Part shown: one piece after another, positions 43,116 to 52,332 of the stretch
Position numbering within the stretch: position 1 is the stretch's first letter
Layout of the letters: every line of letters begins with the position of its first letter
Assembly (NCBI GenBank): GCA_001797315.1
Contig: MGPC01000018.1
Span: forward strand, 186,001 to 250,000
Length of the DNA: 64,000 bases
DNA from: Curvibacter sp. GWA2_64_110
Lineage (GTDB): Bacteria; Pseudomonadota; Gammaproteobacteria; Burkholderiales; Burkholderiaceae_C
Direction: 5' to 3'
The notes under the pieces: generated by a model
Databases searched by the model: none
The model's input: only the letters and a program-made list of their open reading frames with translations
Told to the model about the DNA's origin: nothing
Position numbers and translations under genes: made by a program

Positions 43116-44507
43116 ATGCAAGCACCCGAGAGCACCGTCAACCCCGTTCTGCTCGACCGCATGAGGTACCGGGCCGACCCGCTGGCCGATACCACGGTCA
43201 GCCGCATCCTCGGCCCCTGGCACGAAGTGGCGGCCACCAGCAGCAGCGACGATGCCCTGCGCACCAACGCCGCGCAATGGCAGCGGCTCGGTGCCGTCAA
43301 CCGCCTGTTCGGCAAATGGCAGGACAACCGCAGCCTGATCGGCTGGCGCGTTGAAGACCGCGACACACCGCCCGAGATTGCCGCCCTGCTGGAAGACTAC
43401 GTGCGCACAGCGCAGGTGCTGCCGGCCTGGGCCGACCCGGCCAAGATCACGCGTGCCGAGGAACTGTTCATCGACTTCGGCGTGCTGTCCTGCCTGCTGC
43501 TGTTCTGCTCCAGCCTGCCCGAGTGCTACGTGATCCCCGACCTGTCGACCGTGCTGCACGCCAGCGGCCAGCTGGAGACGCGCACCGACCACCGCATCCG
43601 CGCCACCGCAGCCATGATCTTTCCGGTGATGATGCAAGGCGGCCTGACGGACCCGAAAGGCAGCGGGCTGGCGCAGATTCTCAAGGTGCGGCTGATCCAC
43701 GCCACCATCCGCAACCTGATCCTGCGCGGCAACCCCGAGGCCGCGCTGCAGGCTTTCGAAGCCGACGGCCAGAATCCGGCGGCCCGCCGGGTGCTGCCGC
43801 TGGCATCCCTGCAGGCTTCGACCGACATGCAGCAGACCCTGTATGCCCACGGCTGGGACCTGGGCGACATGGGCCTGCCCTGCAACCAGGAAGAGCAGGC
43901 CTACACCCTGCTGACCTTCAGCTACGTCTTCCTGCGCAGCCTGCGCCGGCTCGGGCTGGGCCTGAGCCGTGCCGACGAGGAGGCCTACCTGCACACCTGG
44001 AACGTGGTGGGCCATGTGCTGGGCCTGCAGCGCGAGCTGATGGCCGACACCATGGCGCAGGCGGCCGAACTCTTTGCCGCCATGCAGGCGCGCGGTCGCG
44101 CCCGCCAGGTCGAGCCCGACAGCCGCCCGGCCCTGACACGCGCCCTGATGCAGACCATGGCGCAGGTGCTGCCGCTGCGCGTGCTCAAGCCCTTCCCTGT
44201 GCTGCTGACCCACTACCTCTGCGGCCGCACCACGGCCAAGGCGCTGGGCTTGCGCCAGCAGGTGCCCTGGTTGTCGCGCCTGCTGTTTGCCGCCGGCATG
44301 CTTGTCATCCGCGCCATCGACAGCACGGTACGCCTGGTCGTGCCCGGTTTTTCACTGTCGCGCCTGTTCACCCGCCTGCTGGGCGATCGCCTGATGGCGC
44401 AGATCCTGCTGGACCAGACCCGCCCGCTCAAGCTGCCGGGCACCCTGCTCAACCAGGTCCAGACCATGGTGGTCAACTGGCGCGCCAAGCCCAAAGCGGC
44501 GCGCTGA
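43116..44507 (+). CDS. DUF2236 / MpaB-Lcp-like putative oxygenase
   Basis: FPVMMQGGLTDP...KVRLIHATIRNLI pattern typical of the oxygenase MpaB/latex-clearing superfamily. Confidence 0.65.
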   Translation: MQAPESTVNPVLLDRMRYRADPLADTTVSRILGPWHEVAATSSSDDALRTNAAQWQRLGAVNRLFGKWQDNRSLIGWRVEDRDTPPEIAALLEDYVRTAQVLPAWADPAKITRAEELFIDFGVLSCLLLFCSSLPECYVIPDLSTVLHASGQLETRTDHRIRATAAMIFPVMMQGGLTDPKGSGLAQILKVRLIHATIRNLILRGNPEAALQAFEADGQNPAARRVLPLASLQASTDMQQTLYAHGWDLGDMGLPCNQEEQAYTLLTFSYVFLRSLRRLGLGLSRADEEAYLHTWNVVGHVLGLQRELMADTMAQAAELFAAMQARGRARQVEPDSRPALTRALMQTMAQVLPLRVLKPFPVLLTHYLCGRTTAKALGLRQQVPWLSRLLFAAGMLVIRAIDSTVRLVVPGFSLSRLFTRLLGDRLMAQILLDQTRPLKLPGTLLNQVQTMVVNWRAKPKAAR

Positions 44508-44520
44508 AACCAGCAAACAA

Positions 44521-44556
44521 AAACGGCCGCAGGGAGTTGCTCCCTGCGGCCGTTTG
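44521..44556. terminator. Bidirectional hairpin terminator between convergent genes
   Basis: AAACGGCCGCAGGGAG-TTGC-TCCCTGCGGCCGTTT. Confidence 0.85.
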
Positions 44557-44573
44557 CATGCCCTGACCTGCGT

Positions 44574-45047
44574 TCAACCTTTGGTGGGGTAACGGTTGGG
44601 ATAGAGCTCGTTGAGCTTCTTGCCGGTACCGAGATCGACGATGTCGCCGGTGCGCCGGGCTTCCCGCAACTCGGCATTGACATCAGCACGGCTGCGGCTC
44701 GGCGCAGCCGCCTTGGCCGGATAACGGTTGGGATAGATCTCATTGAGCTTTTGGCCGGTACCGAGATCGGCGATGTCGCCGGTGCGCTGGGCTTCCAGCA
44801 GCTCGGCATTGACTTCCGCACGGCTGCGGCTCGGTGCCGCCACCTTGGCCGGGTAACGGTTGGGATAGAGCTCGTTGAGCTTCTGGCCGGTGCCGAGATC
44901 GACGAGGTCACCGCTGCGCTGGGCTTCCAGCAGTTCGGCCTGGACTTCGGCGCGTGTCTTGGCGGCGGCCGGACCGGCCGCCAGGGCGTTGCCGGCGGCC
45001 AGTGCTGCCAGGGCCAGGGTGATGACGGCGGTGTATTTGCTGTTCAT
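44574..45047 (-). CDS. DUF4148-type secreted protein with three tandem 44-aa repeats
   Basis: Signal peptide and three copies of SRAEVNAELLEAQRTGDIADLGTGQKLNEIYPNRYPAKAAAPSR. Confidence 0.88.
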   Translation of the reverse strand: MNSKYTAVITLALAALAAGNALAAGPAAAKTRAEVQAELLEAQRSGDLVDLGTGQKLNELYPNRYPAKVAAPSRSRAEVNAELLEAQRTGDIADLGTGQKLNEIYPNRYPAKAAAPSRSRADVNAELREARRTGDIVDLGTGKKLNELYPNRYPTKG

Positions 45048-45260
45048 GGTGAATTTCCTTTCGAAGACAAACAAAGTTTTCTGGGCATGGCAGGAAATTT
45101 CTTCCTCATCTGTCCAGCCTCGGTGATTCACTATTTGTTTCGAATCATCGATGGAATGAACTTTATGACGTCCTTATTTCAAGAAAAACAGCGTTTATTT
45201 CAAATAACCATTTCTGATTTAGCAATAAAATGATTCTTGAATTTCAGCAAGAGGTACCTC

Positions 45261-46181
45261 ATGGACCGGCTCCAATCCATGCGCGCGTTTCAGCGCGTGG
45301 TCGAAGAAGGCAGTTTTGCCGGCGCCGCCCGCGCCCTGGACATGTCGCCGGCCGTCGTCACGCGTCTGGTGGCGGACCTGGAGCAGAGCCTGGGCACGCG
45401 GCTGCTGCACCGCACGACACGCAAACTCTCGTTGACCGAAGCCGGCAATGAGTACGGCGCACGGCTGCACAGCATCCTGCAGGACATCGAGGAAGCCGAA
45501 ATGGCGGCAGCGGCCCACAGCAAGGAGCTGCAAGGCACGGTGCGCGTGCTGAGCACGCCGACCATGGCCTCCTACTTCATCGCCCCCAACATCGCGCGCT
45601 GGCGTGAACGCCAGCCCAAGCTGATGCTCGACCTGGCCATCGACACGCGTCCGCTGTCGCGCCTCGAGGCTTTCGATCTGGCGGTGATGGCGGCAGACGA
45701 AGGGTTTGATGCCAATGTGGTCGCCCGCCCGCTGGGCACGAGCGATCTGATCCTGTGCGCGTCCCCCGGCTACCTGCAACGCCATGGTCTGCCGCGCACG
45801 CCGGAGGATCTGATGCAGCACGCCTACCTCAAGACCGCTGAACTGCCCGGCCAGGATCAGGCCGACCGCCGGCTGCGACTGGAGCCGGCCTCGGCCAGCA
45901 TGCCGGCACCCGATCCGCTGGAAATTCCCGTGACGCCGGTGCTGCGCAGCCAGACCTTCGACGTCCTGCAGCAGGCCGGGCTCGATGGAGTCGGCTTCTT
46001 CGCCGCCTCCGAACTGATGGCCAGGCCGTTCCTGAGCAACGGGCAACTGGTACGACTGCTACCCGACTGGATACTGGGGCGCGTGACCGCCTACGCCGCC
46101 TTGTCCACGCGCAAGTTCATGCCGGCCAAAACACGGGCCTTCCTCGACTTTCTGGTCGAACGCGCCTCGGCCTTGAACTAG
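45261..46181 (+). CDS. LysR-family transcriptional regulator
   Basis: MDRLQSMRAFQRVVEEGSFAGAARALDMSPAVVTRLVADLEQSLGTRLLHRTTR. Confidence 0.95.
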   Translation: MDRLQSMRAFQRVVEEGSFAGAARALDMSPAVVTRLVADLEQSLGTRLLHRTTRKLSLTEAGNEYGARLHSILQDIEEAEMAAAAHSKELQGTVRVLSTPTMASYFIAPNIARWRERQPKLMLDLAIDTRPLSRLEAFDLAVMAADEGFDANVVARPLGTSDLILCASPGYLQRHGLPRTPEDLMQHAYLKTAELPGQDQADRRLRLEPASASMPAPDPLEIPVTPVLRSQTFDVLQQAGLDGVGFFAASELMARPFLSNGQLVRLLPDWILGRVTAYAALSTRKFMPAKTRAFLDFLVERASALN

Positions 46182-46218
46182 GACCTGTTCGCACCTGCAA
46201 AAATAGCGTTCACAGGCC

Positions 46219-48015
46219 CTACGGCTTGTGCAGCAATGGCGTGCACGGCTGCGTCCGCAGCAAGTTGGCCAGCAAAGTGCGCAGCTTGCCGGCGGCCAGC
46301 GGCTTGTGCAGCAGCGGATAACCCGACTCCCGAGCTTCGCGCAGGCGCTCCGGATCGGTGTCGCCGGTGAGAATCGCCGCTGGCACCTGCCGGCCGCAAT
46401 GGTCGCGAATCAGGCGGATCGCCTCCACCCCGGTACGCCCCTCCCGCAGGCGATAGTCGACCAGCATCACATCCGGCTGGAATCCCGTGCTGCGCAGCAG
46501 ATGGAGCGCCTCGTCGGCAGACTCCGCCGTCACCACCGCATAGCCCCAGTTCTCCAGCAGTCTGGCGGCAGACAGCCGGATGGACTGATCGTCATCCACC
46601 AGCAGGACCGAGGCGTCCAGGGACTGGCCATACATCACTTGCGCTTCGACAGCCGGCCTGGCGCCCGGCCGGCCCAGAGGCACCGTCACGGCGAACATGG
46701 AGCCGTACTGCGCTTGCGAACGCAAGGTCAGCGGATGCTTGAGCATGCGCGCCAGGCCATCCACGATGGCCAGCCCGAGGCCCAGGCCCTTGTAACGGTC
46801 GCGCTCCGGATTGCCGAGCTGCACGAACTCGTTGAAGATTTCCTTTTGCTGATGGGCCGCAATACCGATACCGGTGTCGTGCACCTCGATGCGCAGATTA
46901 CCCGCCTGGTGCCGGCATCCCAGCAGAATTTTTCCCTTCTTCGTGTACTTGATCGCATTGCTCATGAAGTTGCGCACGATCCGCTCCAGCAGGATGGGAT
47001 CGCTGCGTACCCAGGCCGAGCTCATGACGACGCGGCAGCACAGTCCGTGGGCCAGGGCCTGTGGCACGAAATCATCGGCCATGCGCTGGAGCAGGTCGGC
47101 CACGGGAAAGTCGCGCACCATCGGCTGGGTCGCAGCGGCATCGATTTTCGAAAAATCCAGCAAGGCGCTGAGCAGGTCGCTGAACTCACGGCCCACGGCC
47201 CGGATGTTGCCGACCAGGGAACGACTGGGGTGTTCCTGCAATTCGTTTTCCAGCGTGGCGGAAAACAGTTCCAAGGCCTGCACCGGCTGGCGCAGGTCAT
47301 GGCTGGCCGCCGCAAAAAAGCGTGTCTTGGCCATATTGGCCTGCTCGGCTCGCGTCTGCGCCGCCTCGGCCAGCTCCTTCTGCCGGATCAGCTCCTGGAT
47401 CAGGAGCTGATTGCGAAAGCGCAAGTGGATCGATTCGAGCAGGCCGCTCTGGATTTTCCTCGCCAGCAACAGGTTGACCGGCAGGAACAACAGGCCAAAC
47501 ACGCCCACCGCGACGTAGATGAGTTCGAATTCAAGGATGCAGCGCAGGGAAAACGGCAGGATCACCGGCAGCAGGTAGGCCACATGCGCCGGCAGGTAGG
47601 CCGCATGCATCATGATCGAGCCGATCGACATGATGCCCAGCACGATGGTCAGGGCAAACAGCGCCAGCAATTGATGCTGAAAAAAAAGCAGGCCGGCCGC
47701 CCCCAGCAAAGCACCCGACAACAGCGACGTCACGACATACAGCCTGACCCAACGGACGGGATCGGACGCCGCACCCTGCCGGTGCCGGAAATACAGCTGC
47801 AACACCCAGCGCAGCACGCCCAGCACGAAGACGCCGGCCAGCCAGCCCAGCAGGATCTCGCGCGGCACGCCGCCGACCCACAGCATGCCCACCAGGCCGG
47901 CCGAAATGGCAAAGTTGCTGATGATGGCAAACGGCAGCTTGTCATACAGCTGTCCCACCTGTTCATGCAGGATCGCCGCCTGCGCCTGCGACTGCCCTGA
48001 ACTGGACAGTTTCAT
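46219..48015 (-). CDS. Hybrid sensor histidine kinase/response regulator
   Basis: TM N-terminus, FFAAASHDLRQPVQAL, SNAIKYT, GLGLAIVDGLARML, REC domain ASVLLVDDDQSIRL...VDYRLREGRTG. Confidence 0.93.
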   Translation of the reverse strand: MKLSSSGQSQAQAAILHEQVGQLYDKLPFAIISNFAISAGLVGMLWVGGVPREILLGWLAGVFVLGVLRWVLQLYFRHRQGAASDPVRWVRLYVVTSLLSGALLGAAGLLFFQHQLLALFALTIVLGIMSIGSIMMHAAYLPAHVAYLLPVILPFSLRCILEFELIYVAVGVFGLLFLPVNLLLARKIQSGLLESIHLRFRNQLLIQELIRQKELAEAAQTRAEQANMAKTRFFAAASHDLRQPVQALELFSATLENELQEHPSRSLVGNIRAVGREFSDLLSALLDFSKIDAAATQPMVRDFPVADLLQRMADDFVPQALAHGLCCRVVMSSAWVRSDPILLERIVRNFMSNAIKYTKKGKILLGCRHQAGNLRIEVHDTGIGIAAHQQKEIFNEFVQLGNPERDRYKGLGLGLAIVDGLARMLKHPLTLRSQAQYGSMFAVTVPLGRPGARPAVEAQVMYGQSLDASVLLVDDDQSIRLSAARLLENWGYAVVTAESADEALHLLRSTGFQPDVMLVDYRLREGRTGVEAIRLIRDHCGRQVPAAILTGDTDPERLREARESGYPLLHKPLAAGKLRTLLANLLRTQPCTPLLHKP

Positions 48016-48096
48016 GCCTCTGCCTCGCGCATTGATGTTCCTCCCGTGTGTTATCGGCTGCTAGCCCGAAAAGCTTAGCACGTGCATTCCCTGCCT

Positions 48097-48123
48097 AAAA
48101 GTTTTCAGCCGGCATGTCGAAAA
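48097..48123 (+). promoter_or_regulatory. Sigma-28 (FliA)-like promoter upstream of the flagellin remnant
   Basis: TAAAAGTTT-N11-GTCGAAAA against consensus TAAAGTTT-N11-GCCGATAA. Confidence 0.55.
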
Positions 48124-48199
48124 CACGAGAAGGTGCGGTCGGGCCCGACCGTGTTCGGGCCTGGCCCATCCAAAGGAACAGCAACACGCAGACATTGCC

Positions 48200-48829
48200 A
48201 TGGGACTGGGATCAACACCAACGTCTCAGCACTGACCGTGCAACGCCAGCAGCGGGTACGGGCTCGACGCTGGCCACGACCCTGCAGCGGCTGTCCACCG
48301 GCATGCGCATCAACAGCGCACGCGACGATGCAGCCGGACTGGCCATCAGCGAGCGCATGACGGCCCAGATTCGCGGCAACAACATGGCGGCGCGCAATGC
48401 GAACGATGGCATCTCTTACCTCCAGACAGCCGATGGTGGCCTGGCAAGCGTCAGCGAGAACCTGATGCGCATGCGCGAACTGGCTGTTCAGGCCGGCAAT
48501 TCCATGATGTCCGACTCCGACCGGCAGGCCTTGCAGGCGGAAGTCGACCAGCTGAAGCAGGAGGTCGACCGGATCTCCAGCAGCGCCAAATTCAACGGTG
48601 AGTTCATTTTCGACCAGGCACGCAACAGCGCGGTGGGTGACCTGACGCAACTGGCCGTACTGGATGGCCTGCGCAACGGCGGCTGGCTCACGGATGCAGA
48701 ACGGCTGATCAGCGAACAGACGGCATCACCGCCGACGGCGCGCAGATGAGCATCGAGCTGACCTCCTTCACCGATGGCGCAGGCCAACACCGCACCGCAG
48801 CTGGTGTTGTCCCTGTTGCGCTTCTGAAG
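48200..48829 (+). pseudogene. Decayed, truncated flagellin-like gene
   Basis: INTNVSALTVQRQQ (shift) STLATTLQRLSTGMRINSARDDAAGLAISERM...NDGISYLQTADGGL...FNGEFIFDQ; second shift near 48720. Confidence 0.75.
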
Positions 48830-48833
48830 CCGC

Positions 48834-49829
48834 CTACAGCGTCAGGATGGTGCAGCCGGTGGTCTTGCGTGCTTCCAGGTCGCGGTGCGCCTGCTGCACC
48901 TGCTCCAGCGGGTAGCGCTGGTCGATCCGGATCTTGACCTTGCCGCTGACCACCACGTCGAACAGATCGTCGGCCATGGCCTGCGTGCTTTCGCGCGTGA
49001 CGATGTGGCTGAACAGGGTCTGGCGCGTGACGTAGATCGAACCCTTGGCGCCAAGAATGCCCGGGGCGAACGGCGGCACTGCGCCGGAGGAATTGCCGAA
49101 GCTGGCCATCAGGCCGAAAGGCATCAGGCAGTCGAGCGACTTGTCCCAGGTGTCCTTGCCCACCGAGTCGTACACCACCTTCACGCCCCGGCCGCCGGTG
49201 ATCTCCTTCACGCGCGGCAGGAAATCCTCTTTCGTGTAGTTGATCACATGCGCCGCGCCATGCGCCCGGGCCAACTCGCATTTGGCATCCGAACCGGCGG
49301 TGCCGATGAGCTGCAGGCCCAGCGCCTTGGCCCACTGGCAGGCGATCAGGCCGACGCCGCCGGCCGCGGCATGGAACAGCACGAAGTCGCCCGGCTGCAG
49401 GCCTTCGACCGGGCGGGTCTTCTTGAGCAGGTATTGCGCCGTCAGGCCCTTGAGCATCATGGCGGCACCGGTCTCGAACGAAATCGCGTCGGGCAGCTTG
49501 CACACACACTTGGCCGGCATCACGCGCACCTCGCAGTAGCTGCCGGGCGGCTGGCTGGCATAGGCGGCGCGATCGCCCACCTGGAGGTGCGTGACCCCCT
49601 CGCCCACCGCTTCGATGACACCCGAGGCCTCCATGCCGAGCTGCAGCGGCATGGGCAACTGGTACAGGCCGGAGCGCTGGTAGACGTCGATGAAGTTCAG
49701 GCCAACTGCCTTGTGGCGGATGCGGATCTCGCCCGGGCCGGGGTCGCCCACCGTCACGTCCACAATCCTGAGCTGCTCGGGGCCGCCGTTCTGGTCGATG
49801 CGCACGGCGCGCGATGCAATTTGTGTCAT
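48834..49829 (-). CDS. NADPH:quinone reductase (zinc-less MDR)
   Basis: VFHAAAGGVGLIACQWAKALG; IRHKAVGLNFIDVYQRSGLY. Confidence 0.93.
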   Translation of the reverse strand: MTQIASRAVRIDQNGGPEQLRIVDVTVGDPGPGEIRIRHKAVGLNFIDVYQRSGLYQLPMPLQLGMEASGVIEAVGEGVTHLQVGDRAAYASQPPGSYCEVRVMPAKCVCKLPDAISFETGAAMMLKGLTAQYLLKKTRPVEGLQPGDFVLFHAAAGGVGLIACQWAKALGLQLIGTAGSDAKCELARAHGAAHVINYTKEDFLPRVKEITGGRGVKVVYDSVGKDTWDKSLDCLMPFGLMASFGNSSGAVPPFAPGILGAKGSIYVTRQTLFSHIVTRESTQAMADDLFDVVVSGKVKIRIDQRYPLEQVQQAHRDLEARKTTGCTILTL

Positions 49830-49949
49830 GCAATGTCTCCTGGAATGAATCGTGGAATTCTATTGTCGCGAATTGTCGCTGAACGTACGGCCACGAAGTA
49901 AAAACACCCATGACAGCAAAGGCCAGGACGTCTTGCTACAGTGCGGGCG

Positions 49950-50852
49950 ATGCATGCACGCCTGACCCCCGCCACCGCCCTGCTCCTGATCATTCCACCG
50001 CTGATGTGGGCCGGCAATGCGGTCGTCGGCCGCATGGTGGGGCCGCTGGTGCCGCCGATGACGCTCAACCTGCTGCGCTGGCTGCTGGCTTTCGTGTTGC
50101 TGCTGCCGCTGGCGGCTGGCGTGCTGCGTCCGGGCAGCGGCCTGTGGACGCACTGGCGCCGCTTTGCCGTGCTGGGCCTGCTCAGCGTCGGCTGCTACAA
50201 CGCTCTGCAGTACCTGGCCCTGCACACCTCCACGCCGATCAACGTCACGCTGGTGGCCGCCAGCATGCCGATGTGGATGCTGCTGATCGGCCGCCTGTTC
50301 TTCGGCGCACGGATTTCCCGCCGCCAGTTGCTGGGCGCCTGCCTGTCGATCAGCGGCGTGCTGCTGGTCCTGAGCCGCGGCCAGCTGGCTTCGCTCCTGA
50401 GCGTGCGCCTGGTACCGGGCGACCTTTACGTGCTGCTGGCCGCCATCGCCTGGGCCTGGTACAGCTGGATGCTGGCGCAACCGGCCAAGGACCCGGCGGG
50501 CATGCGTGGCGACTGGGCGGCCTTCCTGATGGCGCAAATCGTGCTCGGGCTGGGCTGGTCGGCCTTGTTCGCGGCCGGCGAGTGGCTGCTGACCGACGTG
50601 CACATCGCCTGGGGCTGGCCGCTGGCCGCTGCCCTGCTGTTCGTGGCCCTCGGGCCGGCCCTGCTGGCCTACCGTTGCTGGGGCGCCGGCGTGCAGCGCG
50701 CCGGGCCGGCGGCGGCGGCCTTCTTCTCCAACCTGACACCGCTGTTCGCCGCCGTACTGTCCTCGGCCCTGCTGGGCGAGTTGCCGCAGGTCTACCATGG
50801 CGCCGCATTTGCGCTGATCGTGGGCGGCATCGTGGTATCGTCACGACGTTGA
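49950..50852 (+). CDS. DMT-family (EamA) transporter
   Basis: About 10 TM; PPLMWAGNAVVGRMVG; C-terminal FALIVGGIVVSSRR. Confidence 0.9.
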   Translation: MHARLTPATALLLIIPPLMWAGNAVVGRMVGPLVPPMTLNLLRWLLAFVLLLPLAAGVLRPGSGLWTHWRRFAVLGLLSVGCYNALQYLALHTSTPINVTLVAASMPMWMLLIGRLFFGARISRRQLLGACLSISGVLLVLSRGQLASLLSVRLVPGDLYVLLAAIAWAWYSWMLAQPAKDPAGMRGDWAAFLMAQIVLGLGWSALFAAGEWLLTDVHIAWGWPLAAALLFVALGPALLAYRCWGAGVQRAGPAAAAFFSNLTPLFAAVLSSALLGELPQVYHGAAFALIVGGIVVSSRR

Positions 50853-50884
50853 GTCTCTGCCAATTGCCATTGCTGGAATTCGCC

Positions 50885-51337
50885 ATGAAACCTGTCGCCA
50901 TCAAGTCCCTGCTGCTGTCCATCTTCATCCTCCTGTCGGGATGCGCCACCACCTCAGGTGGCGACACCAGCGGTGGTTCCGGCACGATGAACGACCTGAT
51001 CGTCAACACCCAGTTGCCGGCCGGCGCCAAGATCAACCACAGCCAGTCACTGATCATGGGCTCGGGCGAAAACTGGATCGGGCGCGTGGTGCTGGAACTG
51101 GGCCAGAACCCCAATGCCGCCTACAACTTCTTTCTCGAGCAGTACCCGCAGCAGGGCTGGACGCTGGTGAGTGCGGTGCGCGGCAAGAGCAGCCTGCTGG
51201 TCTTCACCAAGGCCGACCGCAGCGCCACCGTCGAGCTGACCGAAGCCGGCGTCATGGGCGGCTCGCTGGCCACGCTGACGGTCAGCCCCAAGAGCACCCT
51301 GCCGCCCCCGCCTGCTGCGGCACCAGTGCGCAGGTAG
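50885..51337 (+). CDS. Hypothetical lipoprotein
   Basis: Lipobox LLSGC. Confidence 0.75.
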   Translation: MKPVAIKSLLLSIFILLSGCATTSGGDTSGGSGTMNDLIVNTQLPAGAKINHSQSLIMGSGENWIGRVVLELGQNPNAAYNFFLEQYPQQGWTLVSAVRGKSSLLVFTKADRSATVELTEAGVMGGSLATLTVSPKSTLPPPPAAAPVRR

Positions 51338-51382
51338 TCGGTACAGGCCGACCTCACACAGCGGCCTGACTTTTCTGTTTCC

Positions 51383-52171
51383 TCAGTAGGTACCCGGGTA
51401 GGCACCACCATCCGCCAGCACGTTCTGGCCGTTCATGTAGCCGGCCTGCTGGCTGCACAGGAAGGCACAGATGGCGCCGAACTCTTCGGCGCTGCCGAAG
51501 CGCTGCGCCGGAATCGTCTTCTTGCGCGCCTCGGCCACGGCATCGATGCTCTGGCCGGTTTTCTGGGCTGCCCCCACCATCGTGGCCTTGAGGCGGTCGG
51601 TCTCGAAGGCCCCCGGCAACAGGTTGTTGATGGTCACGCCCCGGGCTGCCAGCTTGGGGTTGCGCGCCACGCCGGCCACAAAGCCGGTCAGGCCGCTGCG
51701 CGCACCGTTGGACAGGCCCAGGATGTCGATCGGGGCCTTCACCGCGCTGGAGGTGATGTTGATGATGCGACCGAAACCACGCGCGGCCATGCCGTCCACG
51801 GTGGCCTTGATCAGCTCGATCGGCGTCAGCATATTGGCATCCACCGCCTTGATCCAGGTCTCGCGGTCCCAGTCGCGGAAGTCGCCGGGCGGCGGGCCGC
51901 CGGCATTGGTCACCACGATGTCGAAGTCCTTGCGCTGCGCGAAGATCGCCTCGCGGCCGGCAACGGTGGTGATGTCCGTGGCCACCGCCAGAACCTGCGT
52001 CCCCTTGGCCTCGGCCTTGAGCTGGTCGGCCGCGGCCTGCAGCGCCTCGGCACCGCGCGCCACGATCAGCACGTTGACGCCTTCGCGCACCAGTGCCTGG
52101 GCGCAGCCAAAACCCAGCCCCTTGCTGGCGCCGCCCACCAGCGCCCACTTGCCTGCGATTCCCAAATCCAT
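51383..52171 (-). CDS. SDR-family oxidoreductase
   Basis: GKWALVGGASKGLGFG...VTNAGGPPPG. Confidence 0.93.
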   Translation of the reverse strand: MDLGIAGKWALVGGASKGLGFGCAQALVREGVNVLIVARGAEALQAAADQLKAEAKGTQVLAVATDITTVAGREAIFAQRKDFDIVVTNAGGPPPGDFRDWDRETWIKAVDANMLTPIELIKATVDGMAARGFGRIINITSSAVKAPIDILGLSNGARSGLTGFVAGVARNPKLAARGVTINNLLPGAFETDRLKATMVGAAQKTGQSIDAVAEARKKTIPAQRFGSAEEFGAICAFLCSQQAGYMNGQNVLADGGAYPGTY

Positions 52172-52237
52172 AGCGATCCTCTCATTTCAAACAAAAATTT
52201 AGCCGATGATAAAGGCCCACTCATCACCACGTCCTAT

Positions 52238-52329
52238 CCAGGGCACTCGCGGAACCGGCTTGGCCGGGCCGCTGAGTGCGCCCCCTCAAGGGGGGTGGCG
52301 TAGCGAACGCAGGGATCGGAGCCTGGGGG
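52238..52329 (-). repeat. C-rich intergenic repeat copy 3 (3' of EamA gene)
   Basis: Reverse complement CCCCCAGGCTCCGATCC...CCCCCTTGAGGGGGCGC...AGCGGCCCGGCCAAGCCGGTTCCGCG. Confidence 0.85.
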
Positions 52330-52332
52330 TGT

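Noticed and set aside
46219-48015. Novel signalling system around the hybrid kinase
   Set aside because: TM sensor-HisKA-HATPase-REC architecture is common; no unusual neighbouring genes apart from the flagellin relic
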